Source of the DNA: Ochrobactrum sp. BTU1
GTDB taxonomy: Bacteria > Pseudomonadota > Alphaproteobacteria > Rhizobiales > Rhizobiaceae
DNA length: 64,000 nt
Assembly: GCA_018798825.1 (NCBI GenBank)
Contig: CP076355.1
Coordinates: forward strand, 1,337,501 to 1,401,500
Direction: 5' to 3'
Shown: in pieces, positions 51,235-59,943 of the stretch
Layout: every line of letters starts with the position of its first letter
Numbering within the stretch: the first letter of the stretch is position 1
The notes under the pieces: generated by a model
The model's input: the letters and a program-made list of their open reading frames with translations, nothing else
The model's database searches: none
What the model was told of the DNA's origin: nothing
Program-made: the position numbers and the translations under genes

Positions 51235-52769
51235 TTCGCCTGCTGCGCGCGATCACTTGCCTGCGCTTCAAGAATTTCGCGCACTACAGCAACGATAGCC
51301 TCTTCCTTAACCGTAACCTGCGCCGGTCGACTTTCGCGCCAGGTTGCGTTGTCTTCAATCTCGGCTGATATCCGTTTGCCTTCGATCAGATCCTTGATCT
51401 GAACTTCGCCAGCTTCGCGCTCCTGCGAACCCTGAATGATCACACATGGCGCATCCCGGCGGTCAGCATATTTCATCTGCGCCTTCATGCCGGAACCACC
51501 GACATACATTTCAGCACGGATGCCTGCCTGACGCAGATCGGAAACCATCTTCTGATAACGACCGAGGCTTGCGGCGTCCTTGTCCATGACCAGCACGACG
51601 ACCGGACCAACCACGTCCGACACATCAAGCTTGCCGAGATTTTTCAACGCTGTCATCAGGCGCGAAACGCCGATGGAGAAGCCGGTGGCCGGGACTGGCT
51701 CACCGCGGAAGCGGGACACCAGACCGTCATAACGACCACCGCCACCAACCGAACCGAACACGACCTTCTGGCCATCTTCGTTGGTGACATCGAACAAAAG
51801 CTCGGCTTCAAACACGGGACCGGTGTAATATTCGAGACCTCGCACGACCGACGGATCGATCTTCACGCGACCTTCATAGCCACCAGCGTCAAACAGAGCT
51901 TCCATATCGGCAAGCTCTTTCACGCCTTCCTCGCCTTTGGCGTTACCGGCAACCACGGCCTGCAAGTTGGCGATGGTTTCAGCACCTGTTGCACCGCCCG
52001 CAGCGGTGAAGGCCAGAACCTTTTCCACGGCGGCATCGGACAGTTCTGCGCCCTTGGTGAAATCGCCGCTTTCGTCAAGACGACCCTTGCCCAGCAAAAG
52101 ACGAACGCCGTCAGCGCCAAACTTGTCGAGCTTGTCGATAGCACGAAGAACATTAAGGCGCTTGCCCGCATTCGCATCACCATCAAGTCCAATGGCTTCG
52201 AGAACGCCGTCGAGAACCTTGCGGTTGTTGACGCGGATCACATAATCGCCGCGCTGAATGCCAAGGCGTTCTACCGTGTCTGCCATCATCATGCACATTT
52301 CAGCATCAGCCGATACGTTTGGCGCGCCTACCGTATCGGCATCGAACTGCATAAACTGGCGGAAACGTCCAGGACCCGGCTTCTCATTACGGAAAACCCA
52401 ACCGTTGCGATAACTGCGATAAGGCTTAGGCAGGCTTTCGTAGTTTTCAGCCACGAACCGCGCCAGCGGCGCGGTCAAATCATAACGTAACGAAAGCCAC
52501 TGTTCATCATCATCCTGAAACGAAAATACACCTTCGTTCGGACGATCCTGGTCCGGAAGGAATTTTCCGAGCGCATCGGTATACTCGATGAGCGGTGTTT
52601 CAACCGGCTCAAAACCATAAAGGTCGTAGACTTCGCGGATGGTCGCCGTCATCTTTTCGGTGGCGCGCAAATCATCCGGCACCCGATCGACAAATCCGCG
52701 CGGCAACCGCGCCTTCATCTTGTCCGCTTTGTCGGCCATTTTTCCCGCCTGATCGCTGATTTTGTTCAT
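51231..52769 (-). CDS. hisS: Histidyl-tRNA synthetase, alphaproteobacterial divergent type
   Basis: 512 residues, longer than the 424 of the E. coli enzyme. Motif 2 region reads [18 protein letters not shown], closer to eukaryotic/archaeal HisRS than to bacterial HisRS. The histidine motifs are [14 protein letters not shown] and GGGGRYDGL. The anticodon domain starts near [13 protein letters not shown]. Start is ambiguous: 52769 (MNKISDQ) or 52739 (MADKADK), the latter with a better AGGCGGG site. It overlaps hisZ. Confidence 0.93.
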   Translation of the reverse strand: MNKISDQAGKMADKADKMKARLPRGFVDRVPDDLRATEKMTATIREVYDLYGFEPVETPLIEYTDALGKFLPDQDRPNEGVFSFQDDDEQWLSLRYDLTAPLARFVAENYESLPKPYRSYRNGWVFRNEKPGPGRFRQFMQFDADTVGAPNVSADAEMCMMMADTVERLGIQRGDYVIRVNNRKVLDGVLEAIGLDGDANAGKRLNVLRAIDKLDKFGADGVRLLLGKGRLDESGDFTKGAELSDAAVEKVLAFTAAGGATGAETIANLQAVVAGNAKGEEGVKELADMEALFDAGGYEGRVKIDPSVVRGLEYYTGPVFEAELLFDVTNEDGQKVVFGSVGGGGRYDGLVSRFRGEPVPATGFSIGVSRLMTALKNLGKLDVSDVVGPVVVLVMDKDAASLGRYQKMVSDLRQAGIRAEMYVGGSGMKAQMKYADRRDAPCVIIQGSQEREAGEVQIKDLIEGKRISAEIEDNATWRESRPAQVTVKEEAIVAVVREILEAQASDRAQQAK

Positions 52770-52777
52770 GTTGCACC

Positions 52778-52808
52778 GGAAAACCCGGCAAATCCGTTGC
52801 CGGTTTCC
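52778..52808 (-). promoter_or_regulatory. Hairpin in the hisS-hisZ-hisG leader
   Basis: GGAAA-ac-CCGGCAA (left) and TTGCCGG-TTTCC (right) pair with a small bulge and a five-base loop. On the minus strand the stem precedes GTTTTCC and ends about 9 bases before the 52769 start. It could regulate translation or end a leader transcript; no histidine-rich leader peptide was seen. Confidence 0.45.
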
Positions 52809-52860
52809 TAACGCATCAAACCGGGTGCGGCAAGTGCAGGAAGAGCTTTAAAAGCCGTGA

Positions 52861-53478
52861 TCAGCGCGTGGCGATGGCGACAGCCACGCCAGCCATCATT
52901 CCCGCGCATGTACGATTGGCAATCTTCACCATGCGAGGCGTACGCAAAAACCGGCGCGCCTGAACGGCCAACAGCACCCAAGCATTATAAACAACTGCCA
53001 GAACCGCGAACATGACCAACAGCAACTCACCCCAGCCGAGGATTGAAACACCTGTGAGATCAATCACAGTGGGTAGGATGGCAACATAGAAAACCATGAT
53101 CTTCGGATTGCCCAGTGTAATCGCCAGAGCGCTCAAAAAAAGACCGCCAGCCTCATTGCGGCGGGGAATAATTTCTTCGTTGATAAGATCGCTGACGGGC
53201 GCAAACCACATCTTCCAAGCGAGATATGCCAGATAGAGTAGGCCACCATATTTAAGAACGAGAAAGACCGTGTGGAAATTGTGAGCGAGCGTTGAAAGCC
53301 CCCAAACAGCCAATGACAACCAGACCGCATCGCCTATCCACAACCCAAGCATGAACGGGAAAACACCCTTATGACCGCGACTGATTACACGGGCGACCAG
53401 GGCGCCGATATTAGGACCCGGCGTGCCAGCGGCTACCAACAAGATTCCAGCAAAAACTGCGAGCGACGTCAGATCCAT
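52861..53478 (-). CDS. LysE/RhtB family amino-acid exporter
   Basis: 205 residues from ATG 53478 (eight bases after AGGAG). Six hydrophobic helices. Family marks are AAGTPGPNIGALVARVISRGHKGV (early loop) and ALAITLGNPKIMVFYVAILPTV in the middle. RhtB-type proteins export homoserine, threonine or other amino acids. Substrate is unknown. It is transcribed after hisS with 91 bp between, and probably has its own promoter. Confidence 0.87.
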   Translation of the reverse strand: MDLTSLAVFAGILLVAAGTPGPNIGALVARVISRGHKGVFPFMLGLWIGDAVWLSLAVWGLSTLAHNFHTVFLVLKYGGLLYLAYLAWKMWFAPVSDLINEEIIPRRNEAGGLFLSALAITLGNPKIMVFYVAILPTVIDLTGVSILGWGELLLVMFAVLAVVYNAWVLLAVQARRFLRTPRMVKIANRTCAGMMAGVAVAIATR

Positions 53479-53542
53479 TTCCAACACTCCTGAAACGAGG
53501 CGTCGTAGCTTTGGCAGAAAAGGGGATTCCCCGCAATCGCAC

Positions 53543-54190
53543 TTAATTAGGTCTCGTCAATGCAGATCGAAGCTTTTCAATGTTAGGCCGGCAATGGCAG
53601 CCTTCAATATGATCATTGACGAGCCCCATGGCTTGCATGAACGCGTAAACCGTGGTCGGGCCGACAAAAGACCAACCGCGCTTTTTGAGATCTTTAGAGA
53701 TCCGCGTTGAGGTAGCGGTGGTGGGATTGGCAGACAGTGTCGGATAATCTACGATTTGCGGGCGATCCTTCTCACCCGGCTCGAACGACCAGAAATAAGC
53801 AGCCAGTGAGCCTTTTTCTTCAACTAGCTCTATTGCGCGTTTCGCATTGTTAATCGTGGAAGCGATTTTTCCACGGTGACGGACAATGCCCTTATCGGCA
53901 AGCAAGCGCTCTATATCCTTGTCGTCGTAAAGCGAAACACGACGGAAATCAAAACCGTCAAAAGCCGCTCGAAAATTTTCACGTTTGCGCAAAATCGTCA
54001 GCCAAGACAAACCCGACTGGAACCCTTCAAGGCAGATTTTCTCAAAAAGGCGATGATCGTTCGTTACCGGAACGCCCCATTCATTGTCGTGATAGGCAAT
54101 ATAATCAGGTAGTTCGCCCGGCCAGAAGCAGCGCATTTTGCCATCTGCATTGACGATCAATCCAGTCTTTTCCAGCACCTTATCGCTCAT
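53543..54190 (-). CDS. tag: DNA-3-methyladenine glycosylase I
   Basis: 215 residues. Removes 3-methyladenine from DNA. Aligns with E. coli Tag through RCFWPGELPDYIAYHDNEWG, LFEKICLEGFQSGLSWLTIL and KRGWSFVGPTTVYAFMQAMGLVNDH. The zinc ligands of Tag are kept: N-terminal Cys in MRCFW, His in YHDNEW, and the C-terminal His and Cys in NDHIEGCHC. Start follows GGAGACC. Confidence 0.93.
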   Translation of the reverse strand: MSDKVLEKTGLIVNADGKMRCFWPGELPDYIAYHDNEWGVPVTNDHRLFEKICLEGFQSGLSWLTILRKRENFRAAFDGFDFRRVSLYDDKDIERLLADKGIVRHRGKIASTINNAKRAIELVEEKGSLAAYFWSFEPGEKDRPQIVDYPTLSANPTTATSTRISKDLKKRGWSFVGPTTVYAFMQAMGLVNDHIEGCHCRPNIEKLRSALTRPN

Positions 54191-54347
54191 TTCTGGTCTC
54201 CAGACTTTTATGCATTTTTAATCATGTCGCGCAACTTGCTGCTAACCACAACTTTAATTTGAGACAAGCCAGAGCCCGACACGCAGCAAAATTTACCTTT
54301 ATGATTCCATTGCCCGGCACAATGGGCCCATGAAATTCGGGGCCGTT

Positions 54348-54370
54348 CTCCTGACAGGAGATGTCAGGAG
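54348..54370 (+). promoter_or_regulatory. Leader hairpin before the L,D-transpeptidase gene
   Basis: CTCCTGAC and GTCAGGAG are perfect eight-base arms around AGGAGAT, 57 bp before the start codon. The loop contains AGGAG, similar to a ribosome binding site but not placed for the annotated start. Function unknown. Confidence 0.35.
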
Positions 54371-54427
54371 TGCGACGGGCAACAGCGTCGGCGCGAATGC
54401 AGGACGCAAAACAGACGGATTTGGCTT

Positions 54428-55198
54428 ATGCAACCACGTCATCTGCTTTTGATCGGATCACTTGCGGCAATTGCCGTTTCCATTGTGACCACCAGCATGG
54501 CTTTTGCCAACGATCGATACGCGACCCAACCACCGGTTCGCGTCGACAATCAAACATCGCAGCGCTGGATTGCCCAGCTCAATGGACCAACCGTCCGTGT
54601 CTTACCATCAATTGATGCACCCCAACCACGAAAGCGCGCCGTTGTTCGGCAAAAGCAGCCACCAAAGGCACGGTATCAAAGTGTGAGCCAGCAGCGTCCT
54701 GCTGAAAATCCAGCAAAAGTTGTTCGCAAAAAGAAGCAGTTCGATCCGATGTTTCTGCCGCAGGTTGTGTCGTATTCGGGCGGCGAAAAGCCTGGAACAC
54801 TGGTCATTGATACGAATAAGCGTTTTCTTTATCTCGTTGAAGACAATGGTCAGGCACGCCGCTATGGCATCGGCGTCGGCAAGCAGGGTTTTGGGTGGAA
54901 GGGCACTCAGCGTGTGAGCCGCAAAGCGGAATGGCCAACCTGGACACCACCCAAGGAAATGATCGCCCGCGAACGCAAAAAGGGCCGCATTCTGCCAGCG
55001 CAGATGAAGGGAGGGGTCAACAATCCTCTGGGCGCACGCGCACTTTACCTCGGTTCAACACTATACCGAATTCACGGCACCAACCAGCCCTGGACTATCG
55101 GTAAAGCCATGTCTTCTGGCTGTTTCCGCATGCGAAACGAAGATGTCACCGACCTCTATGGCCGCGTTCCTGTGGGCACCCGCGTCGTCGTTCGCTGA
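54428..55198 (+). CDS. L,D-transpeptidase (YkuD domain), exported
   Basis: 256 residues. Signal peptide residues 1-27 (LLLIGSLAAIAVSIV then SMAFA). A basic, Gln/Pro-rich linker runs to about 105. The YkuD domain has VSYSGGEKPGTLVIDTNKRF, the conserved His in RIHGTNQPW and the catalytic cysteine in SSGCFRM. It forms 3-3 cross-links in peptidoglycan or links outer-membrane proteins to it. Many paralogues exist in Rhizobiales, so its specific task is unknown. Confidence 0.92.
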   Translation: MQPRHLLLIGSLAAIAVSIVTTSMAFANDRYATQPPVRVDNQTSQRWIAQLNGPTVRVLPSIDAPQPRKRAVVRQKQPPKARYQSVSQQRPAENPAKVVRKKKQFDPMFLPQVVSYSGGEKPGTLVIDTNKRFLYLVEDNGQARRYGIGVGKQGFGWKGTQRVSRKAEWPTWTPPKEMIARERKKGRILPAQMKGGVNNPLGARALYLGSTLYRIHGTNQPWTIGKAMSSGCFRMRNEDVTDLYGRVPVGTRVVVR

Positions 55199-55236
55199 CG
55201 GAACCTCCACTGACTTTCTGTGAGGGGTCCGTTCAG

Positions 55237-55269
55237 GCCGCCGTTACAAACAACCGACGGCGGCTTTTT
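55237..55269 (+). terminator. Terminator of the L,D-transpeptidase gene
   Basis: GCCGCCGT and ACGGCGGC around a 12-base loop, then TTTTTG, 38 bases after the stop codon. Confidence 0.85.
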
Positions 55270-55419
55270 GTCATCGAATTGAAACTTTTGACGTTTTTAT
55301 AGGAAAAGCGTCCACCTTAACACATAAAGGCAGTCGAAAGGTCTTTCACTTTTTTTGCGAACACCCATATGCTGTGGAAGCAAAATGACGAGAATATATG
55401 TAAGAGGGAAGGACTGAAC

Positions 55420-56250
55420 ATGACCGTACCGGCGGTAAAACTGAACGACGGCAATTACATTCCGCAGCTCGGTTATGGTGTTTGGCAAATCGGCAATGAT
55501 GAAGCCATCTCAGCCGTCAGCGAAGCGCTGAAGGTGGGCTACCGGCACATCGATACAGCTGCCATTTACGGCAACGAAGAAGGCACCGGCAAGGCAATCA
55601 ACGAGTCCGGCATCGCGCGCAGCGATATTTACCTCACGACCAAGCTCTGGAACAAAGAACAAGGTTATGAGTCCACGCTCAAAGCTTTTGACGAAAGCCT
55701 CAGGAAGCTTGGCACTGAATATGTTGATCTTTATCTGATCCATTGGCCGCTCCCATCCAAAGACCTTTTCATGGAAACATGGCGCGCTTTCATCAAGATC
55801 AAGGAAGAGGGCCGTGCGAAATCGATCGGCGTGTCGAACTTCCGCACTGCTGATCTTGAACGCATTCTCAAGGAAAGCGACGTTGTTCCTGTTCTTAACC
55901 AGATCGAACTGCACCCGCAATTCCAACAGGATGAGCTGCGTCTGTTCCACAGCAAGCACAACATCGCAACCGAAGCGTGGAGCCCACTTGGACAGGGCAC
56001 TATTCTCGAAAACACGACGCTGAAAACGATTGCTGAAAAGCACGGCAAATCAGTTGCTCAGATCATCCTGCGCTGGCATATCGAAACCGGCAACATAGTC
56101 ATTCCAAAGTCGGTAACTCCAGCACGCATCAAGGAAAATTTCGAAGTCTTTGATTTCAGCCTCAATGGCACCGACCATGATGCGATTACCAAGCTGGACA
56201 AGACAGAAGGTCGTATCGGACCGAACCCTGCGACGTTTTCGGTGGTGTAA
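55420..56250 (+). CDS. Aldo/keto reductase
   Basis: 276 residues from ATG 55420, preceded by GGGAAGGA. The catalytic tetrad is Asp45 (HIDTAAIY), Tyr50, Lys75 (TTKLWN) and His108 (LIHWPL). The NADPH phosphate-binding end is IPKSVTPARIKEN. It belongs to the 2,5-diketo-D-gluconate reductase-like (AKR5) group of monomeric NADPH carbonyl reductases. Physiological substrate is unknown. An in-frame ATG at 55369 has no ribosome binding site. Confidence 0.92.
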   Translation: MTVPAVKLNDGNYIPQLGYGVWQIGNDEAISAVSEALKVGYRHIDTAAIYGNEEGTGKAINESGIARSDIYLTTKLWNKEQGYESTLKAFDESLRKLGTEYVDLYLIHWPLPSKDLFMETWRAFIKIKEEGRAKSIGVSNFRTADLERILKESDVVPVLNQIELHPQFQQDELRLFHSKHNIATEAWSPLGQGTILENTTLKTIAEKHGKSVAQIILRWHIETGNIVIPKSVTPARIKENFEVFDFSLNGTDHDAITKLDKTEGRIGPNPATFSVV

Positions 56251-56260
56251 TCGAACAAAA

Positions 56261-56288
56261 TAGCCCGGAGAAACTCCGGGCTATTTTA
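56261..56288 (+). terminator. Terminator of the aldo/keto reductase gene
   Basis: TAGCCCGGAG and CTCCGGGCTA with a three-base loop, then TTTTATA, 10 bases after the stop codon. Confidence 0.9.
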
Positions 56289-56294
56289 TAGAAT

Positions 56295-56324
56295 GCCTCC
56301 CAAAAGTGGAAACCGATTGGAGGC
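56295..56324. repeat. Small palindromic intergenic repeat
   Basis: GCCTCC and GGAGGC flank CAAAAGTGGAAACCGATT, which resembles, in inverted orientation, the AAACCG...CACTTTT core of the repeat at 30451-30495. It lies between the terminator of the aldo/keto reductase gene and the end of the DUF2000 gene. Confidence 0.5.
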
Positions 56325-56361
56325 AGAGCGTCAGAACAACCGAGCTTAAATGCGAAATGCT

Positions 56362-56778
56362 CTATCGCAGCAGTTTCAAGCTGCCCGTGAGCGAGCGCAC
56401 CCATTTTGATGGTCCTGCAATCCCCAGCCCGTCGATCGCCTCGCTCGCAAGCTCTTTTTCAGGAAAAGCCGCTTCATATTCTGCATAGACATGCAGCGAG
56501 CGTGCGAAGGCGGGAAAGACAACGACGGCCTGACGTTCTTCAAAGCCTACCGCTTTTAACGCAATGGAGCGGAGGGTTTCCGCATCAGCCTGAAGAATGG
56601 GCACCGGACGATCCGAGCTGATATCAATTGCCACGCCATTTTTATCGATCAGTTGTCGAGCGGCAACGAGGGGCAGCTTTGCACCCAGCCCTATCGAAAT
56701 CGCGCCAACCGTATTGGCGAGCAGACCGAGCGGTAGTTCGGGATTAACAACAATGGCAAGGCGCAAATCTTCGTGCAT
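56362..56778 (-). CDS. DUF2000 domain protein
   Basis: 138 residues. It shows the DUF2000 pattern: LAIVVNPELPLGLLANTVGAISIGLGA, PVPILQADAETLRSI and the C-terminal AIDGLGIAGPSKWVRSLTGSLKLL. The fold is related to peptidyl-tRNA hydrolase II-like proteins, but function is not established. It is divergent from an Lrp/AsnC gene, and that arrangement suggests it is the regulator's target, perhaps in amino-acid metabolism. Confidence 0.85.
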   Translation of the reverse strand: MHEDLRLAIVVNPELPLGLLANTVGAISIGLGAKLPLVAARQLIDKNGVAIDISSDRPVPILQADAETLRSIALKAVGFEERQAVVVFPAFARSLHVYAEYEAAFPEKELASEAIDGLGIAGPSKWVRSLTGSLKLLR

Positions 56779-56910
56779 GACGGCTCCTGAAACAGAAATA
56801 TCTCAATGAGAAATACACCGCTCTCTGGGGTAAATCCTGCCTATCTATCCCGCCAAACGTAGTTTTATGGTAGACATTGCCAGAAAAACCAGATTCTGAG
56901 GTAAATCTAT

Positions 56911-57402
56911 ATGAGCGCACTCGATCCATCCGACATCAGGATTCTCGAAGCCTTGCAGGGTGACGGCCGCCTCACAAATCAGGCGCTCGCGGATCAGGTC
57001 GGCATGTCCACCTCTCCAAGCTGGCGCAAAGTTCGCAAACTGGAGGAAGACGGCGTGATAAAGGGTTATCGCGCCACGCTGGATCGAAAGGCAATAGGAC
57101 TTGGCGTTCTGGCTTTTGTTCGCATCAAAATTGATAGTCACAGTGAAGCGGAAGCCGAGCAATTTGCTGCTGAACTGATGAGCCTCGATGAAGTCATCAC
57201 CTGTTACAGCATCGCTGGAGACGCCGACTTTCTGTTGCAGGTCGTATCACATGACCTCGATACCTATGCCGATTTTGCGATGTCCACCCTACGCCGCTTG
57301 CCGCGCATCAAGGAAATGCAGACCACTTTCGTGCTGAAAGAAACGAAAAGCTTCAAGGGCTTTCCCCTCAAACATGCACGGTCAGTGAAGGCGGGAGCCT
57401 GA
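56911..57402 (+). CDS. Lrp/AsnC-family transcriptional regulator
   Basis: 163 residues: N-terminal helix-turn-helix (TNQALADQVGMSTSPSWRKV, about 25-45), then the RAM ligand domain with GVLAFVRIKID and CYSIAGDADFLLQVV. Members sense amino acids. It overlaps the convergent glcF end by 21 bases at the 3' side. In the 132-bp region shared with DUF2000 a TCTCA-A-TGAGA palindrome (56801-56811) is visible and may be its operator. Confidence 0.9.
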   Translation: MSALDPSDIRILEALQGDGRLTNQALADQVGMSTSPSWRKVRKLEEDGVIKGYRATLDRKAIGLGVLAFVRIKIDSHSEAEAEQFAAELMSLDEVITCYSIAGDADFLLQVVSHDLDTYADFAMSTLRRLPRIKEMQTTFVLKETKSFKGFPLKHARSVKAGA

Positions 57403-58692
57403 AAGCACAACGGGCTTTGGTCCGCCATAGGCCCAGTCGAGCAATTCAACTGTATGCACAATTGGCAGTTTACTGCCTGTTGCGATCTGCGTCATACAAC
57501 CGATATTGCCCGTCGCAACCAGATCGGCACCGGTCGCCTCAATATTCTTGACCTTGCGATCACGAAGTTTGGTCGCGATCTCGGGTTGCATAATATTGTA
57601 GGTGCCCGCCGAACCACAGCAAAGATGTCCCTCCAATGGCTCTTTCACCGTGAAACCCGCTTTTGAAAGCAGGTCTTTTGGCTGGCGCACAATCTTCTGG
57701 CCATGCTGCATAGAGCAGGCAGAATGATAGGCAACCGTCAGCATCTTCGGCTCTTCCGGTTGCGGCAGTTCAATGGTCGTCAGATATTCGGTGATATCTT
57801 GGGCGAGCGATGATACAAGCGCAGCTTTATCCTTGTAGGCTGGGTCGAGCCGCAACATGTAACCGTAATCCTTGATCGTCGTTCCGCAGCCAGAAGCCGT
57901 CACGATAATCGCATCGAGACCGCCCTTCTCGATCTCTCGCGTCCAGACATCGACATTATGCCGGGCCTGATCGAGCGCCTGCTCCTCACGTCCCATATGG
58001 TGAACAAGTGAACCACAGCAACCTTCATTCTTCGGGGCTACCACTTCAATGCCAAACCGATTGAGCAATCTGAGTGTCGCGGCATTGATGCCTGGATTAA
58101 GCACGGGTTGCGCGCATCCATTGAGGATCGCAACACGTCCGCGCTTTTCGCCCTTGGCAACGCTTATTTCTACAGGATCCGCTTTGGCGGGAAGGTTATG
58201 CGGTGCGAGTGCCAGCATGGCTGCGATAGGCTTCAGGCTCGCACTTTTCTGCATAAGCGGTGCGAATGGTTGTCCGAGTTTGGCGAGCTTCAGCGCTAAA
58301 CGAAACCGGCCCGGATAGGGTAAAACTTGCGCCAGCACACCGCGCAGAAATCGGTTCATAAAAGGCCGCTTATAGGTTTTTTCAATATGGGCACGCGCAT
58401 GATCGACCAGATGCATGTAATTGACGCCCGACGGACAGGTGCTCATACAGGAAAGACATGAAAGACACCGATCAACGTGGCGTACAACTTCTTCGTCAGC
58501 GGGACGCCCGTTTTCGAGCATATCCTTGATGAGATAAATGCGTCCACGCGGACTATCGAGTTCATTACCAAGCGTAACATAGGTTGGACATGTCGCTGTG
58601 CAAAAGCCGCAATGCACGCATTTACGCAGGATTTTATCTGCTTCGCTGACACCTGGATCGAGCAATTGTTCAGGGCTGAAATGGGTCTGCAT
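57382..58692 (-). CDS. glcF: Glycolate oxidase iron-sulfur subunit
   Basis: 436 residues. Two 4Fe-4S motifs at the N-terminus: CVHCGFCTATCPTY and CLSCLSCMSTCP. Two CCG domains follow, with NEGCCGSLVHHMG and HLCCGSAGTYN, which bind the quinone-side cluster or flavin. Together with GlcD and GlcE it passes electrons from glycolate to the quinone pool, on the inner face of the membrane. Start lies three bases after the glcE stop codon. Confidence 0.93.
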   Translation of the reverse strand: MQTHFSPEQLLDPGVSEADKILRKCVHCGFCTATCPTYVTLGNELDSPRGRIYLIKDMLENGRPADEEVVRHVDRCLSCLSCMSTCPSGVNYMHLVDHARAHIEKTYKRPFMNRFLRGVLAQVLPYPGRFRLALKLAKLGQPFAPLMQKSASLKPIAAMLALAPHNLPAKADPVEISVAKGEKRGRVAILNGCAQPVLNPGINAATLRLLNRFGIEVVAPKNEGCCGSLVHHMGREEQALDQARHNVDVWTREIEKGGLDAIIVTASGCGTTIKDYGYMLRLDPAYKDKAALVSSLAQDITEYLTTIELPQPEEPKMLTVAYHSACSMQHGQKIVRQPKDLLSKAGFTVKEPLEGHLCCGSAGTYNIMQPEIATKLRDRKVKNIEATGADLVATGNIGCMTQIATGSKLPIVHTVELLDWAYGGPKPVVLSGSRLH

Positions 58693-58695
58693 GGC

Positions 58696-59940
58696 TCACA
58701 CTCCCGCCTGCTCAGGATACATACGTCCCGGATTCAGAATGTTTTCCGGATCAAACTGGTATTTCAGCCGCTGTGAAAGCGCTGCAAGCGCTGCCGGTTG
58801 CGGTTCAAATACATCAATGTTGGCACGCATAAATTCCGGTGCGCGTATCAGCGTTGCATGGCCGCCACCGTATTTGACGACCAGCTTCCGCAGTGTCCGA
58901 GCTTCCGGCTCGGCTTCCATACGCAACCAGATCAAGCCACCCTGCCAGTCATAATAGGCATCGACGCCTGCATGGCGGCGAAACTCATCAATCATACGCC
59001 AGCCCTGCAACGGTGCCATTGAAACACGCCAGACCGCGCGGGCATCGCCAGCCTGCGCATAGGGCAGCACATCGCGAACTTCTGTCCAGAGCTGTATCGA
59101 TTGAGGCTCGTCAATCACGTCGACTGTTACCGCCCGGCCAAATAAGGCTTGTAACTGCCTGCTTCGATGCGCGACGGACGGTGCGAAACCTTCCAGCCGC
59201 AGAATGGTTGCGGCTTCCCAGCCAAGCTTACCATCGAGAAAACGATTGGCGACAGTGGGCGGCAAATGGGCGCTCGATGACACTTCCTCACGTGATCCCA
59301 TAGCCATGGCCATGATACGGGATGCCTGCTCGTCATCCAGTCCGCGAACGGCGAGCGTCACAGAGGTTTCGGGCTTGGGCAGAACCTTGAACGTTACTTC
59401 CGTTGCCACCCCCAGCGTACCCCAGGAATTAGCCATGCCCTTGGAAAGATCATAGCCCGTCACATTCTTGACCACACGCCCACCGGATTTGAACAATTCA
59501 CCCCGACCCGAAACCACCCGCACACCCAAAATATGGTCTCGCGCAGCGCCCGCCTTCAACCGACGCGGCCCCGACAGATTGGAAGCCAAAACACCGCCAA
59601 TTGTCCCACGGCCTGCCTTGCCACCCAACAATGGCCCATAATCCATCGGTTCAAAATGAAAGCACTGGTTGTTTGCGATGAGAAGTTTTTCAATCTCGGC
59701 AACAGGTGTGCCAGCCTTTGCCGCCAGCACCAACTCATCGGGCTCATAGAGCGTGATACCCGAAAGCTGCGACACATCCAGAACATGGTCCGCCTGAACA
59801 GGGCGACCAATCCCACGCTTTGAACCATTGCCGATAATCTCCAGCGGGGTGGACGTCCCGAGTGCCCATTGGACGGCCTCAACGACACGCGCTTCATCCT
59901 GCGGTATTAAAATATTTGCATCAGTCATCTTCACAACCAA
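58696..59940 (-). CDS. glcE: Glycolate oxidase FAD-binding subunit
   Basis: 414 residues with an FAD-linked (PCMH) domain: ALGTSTPLEIIGNGSKRGIG, GPLLGGKAGRGTIGGVLASNLSG and RVVSGRGELFKSGGRVVKNVTGYDL. Compared with GlcD it is shorter and lacks the typical C-terminal HG-rich active-site stretch, as in other GlcE proteins. It is separated from glcD by three bases and from glcF by three, so the three form one operon. Confidence 0.92.
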   Translation of the reverse strand: MVVKMTDANILIPQDEARVVEAVQWALGTSTPLEIIGNGSKRGIGRPVQADHVLDVSQLSGITLYEPDELVLAAKAGTPVAEIEKLLIANNQCFHFEPMDYGPLLGGKAGRGTIGGVLASNLSGPRRLKAGAARDHILGVRVVSGRGELFKSGGRVVKNVTGYDLSKGMANSWGTLGVATEVTFKVLPKPETSVTLAVRGLDDEQASRIMAMAMGSREEVSSSAHLPPTVANRFLDGKLGWEAATILRLEGFAPSVAHRSRQLQALFGRAVTVDVIDEPQSIQLWTEVRDVLPYAQAGDARAVWRVSMAPLQGWRMIDEFRRHAGVDAYYDWQGGLIWLRMEAEPEARTLRKLVVKYGGGHATLIRAPEFMRANIDVFEPQPAALAALSQRLKYQFDPENILNPGRMYPEQAGV

Positions 59941-59943
59941 AGA

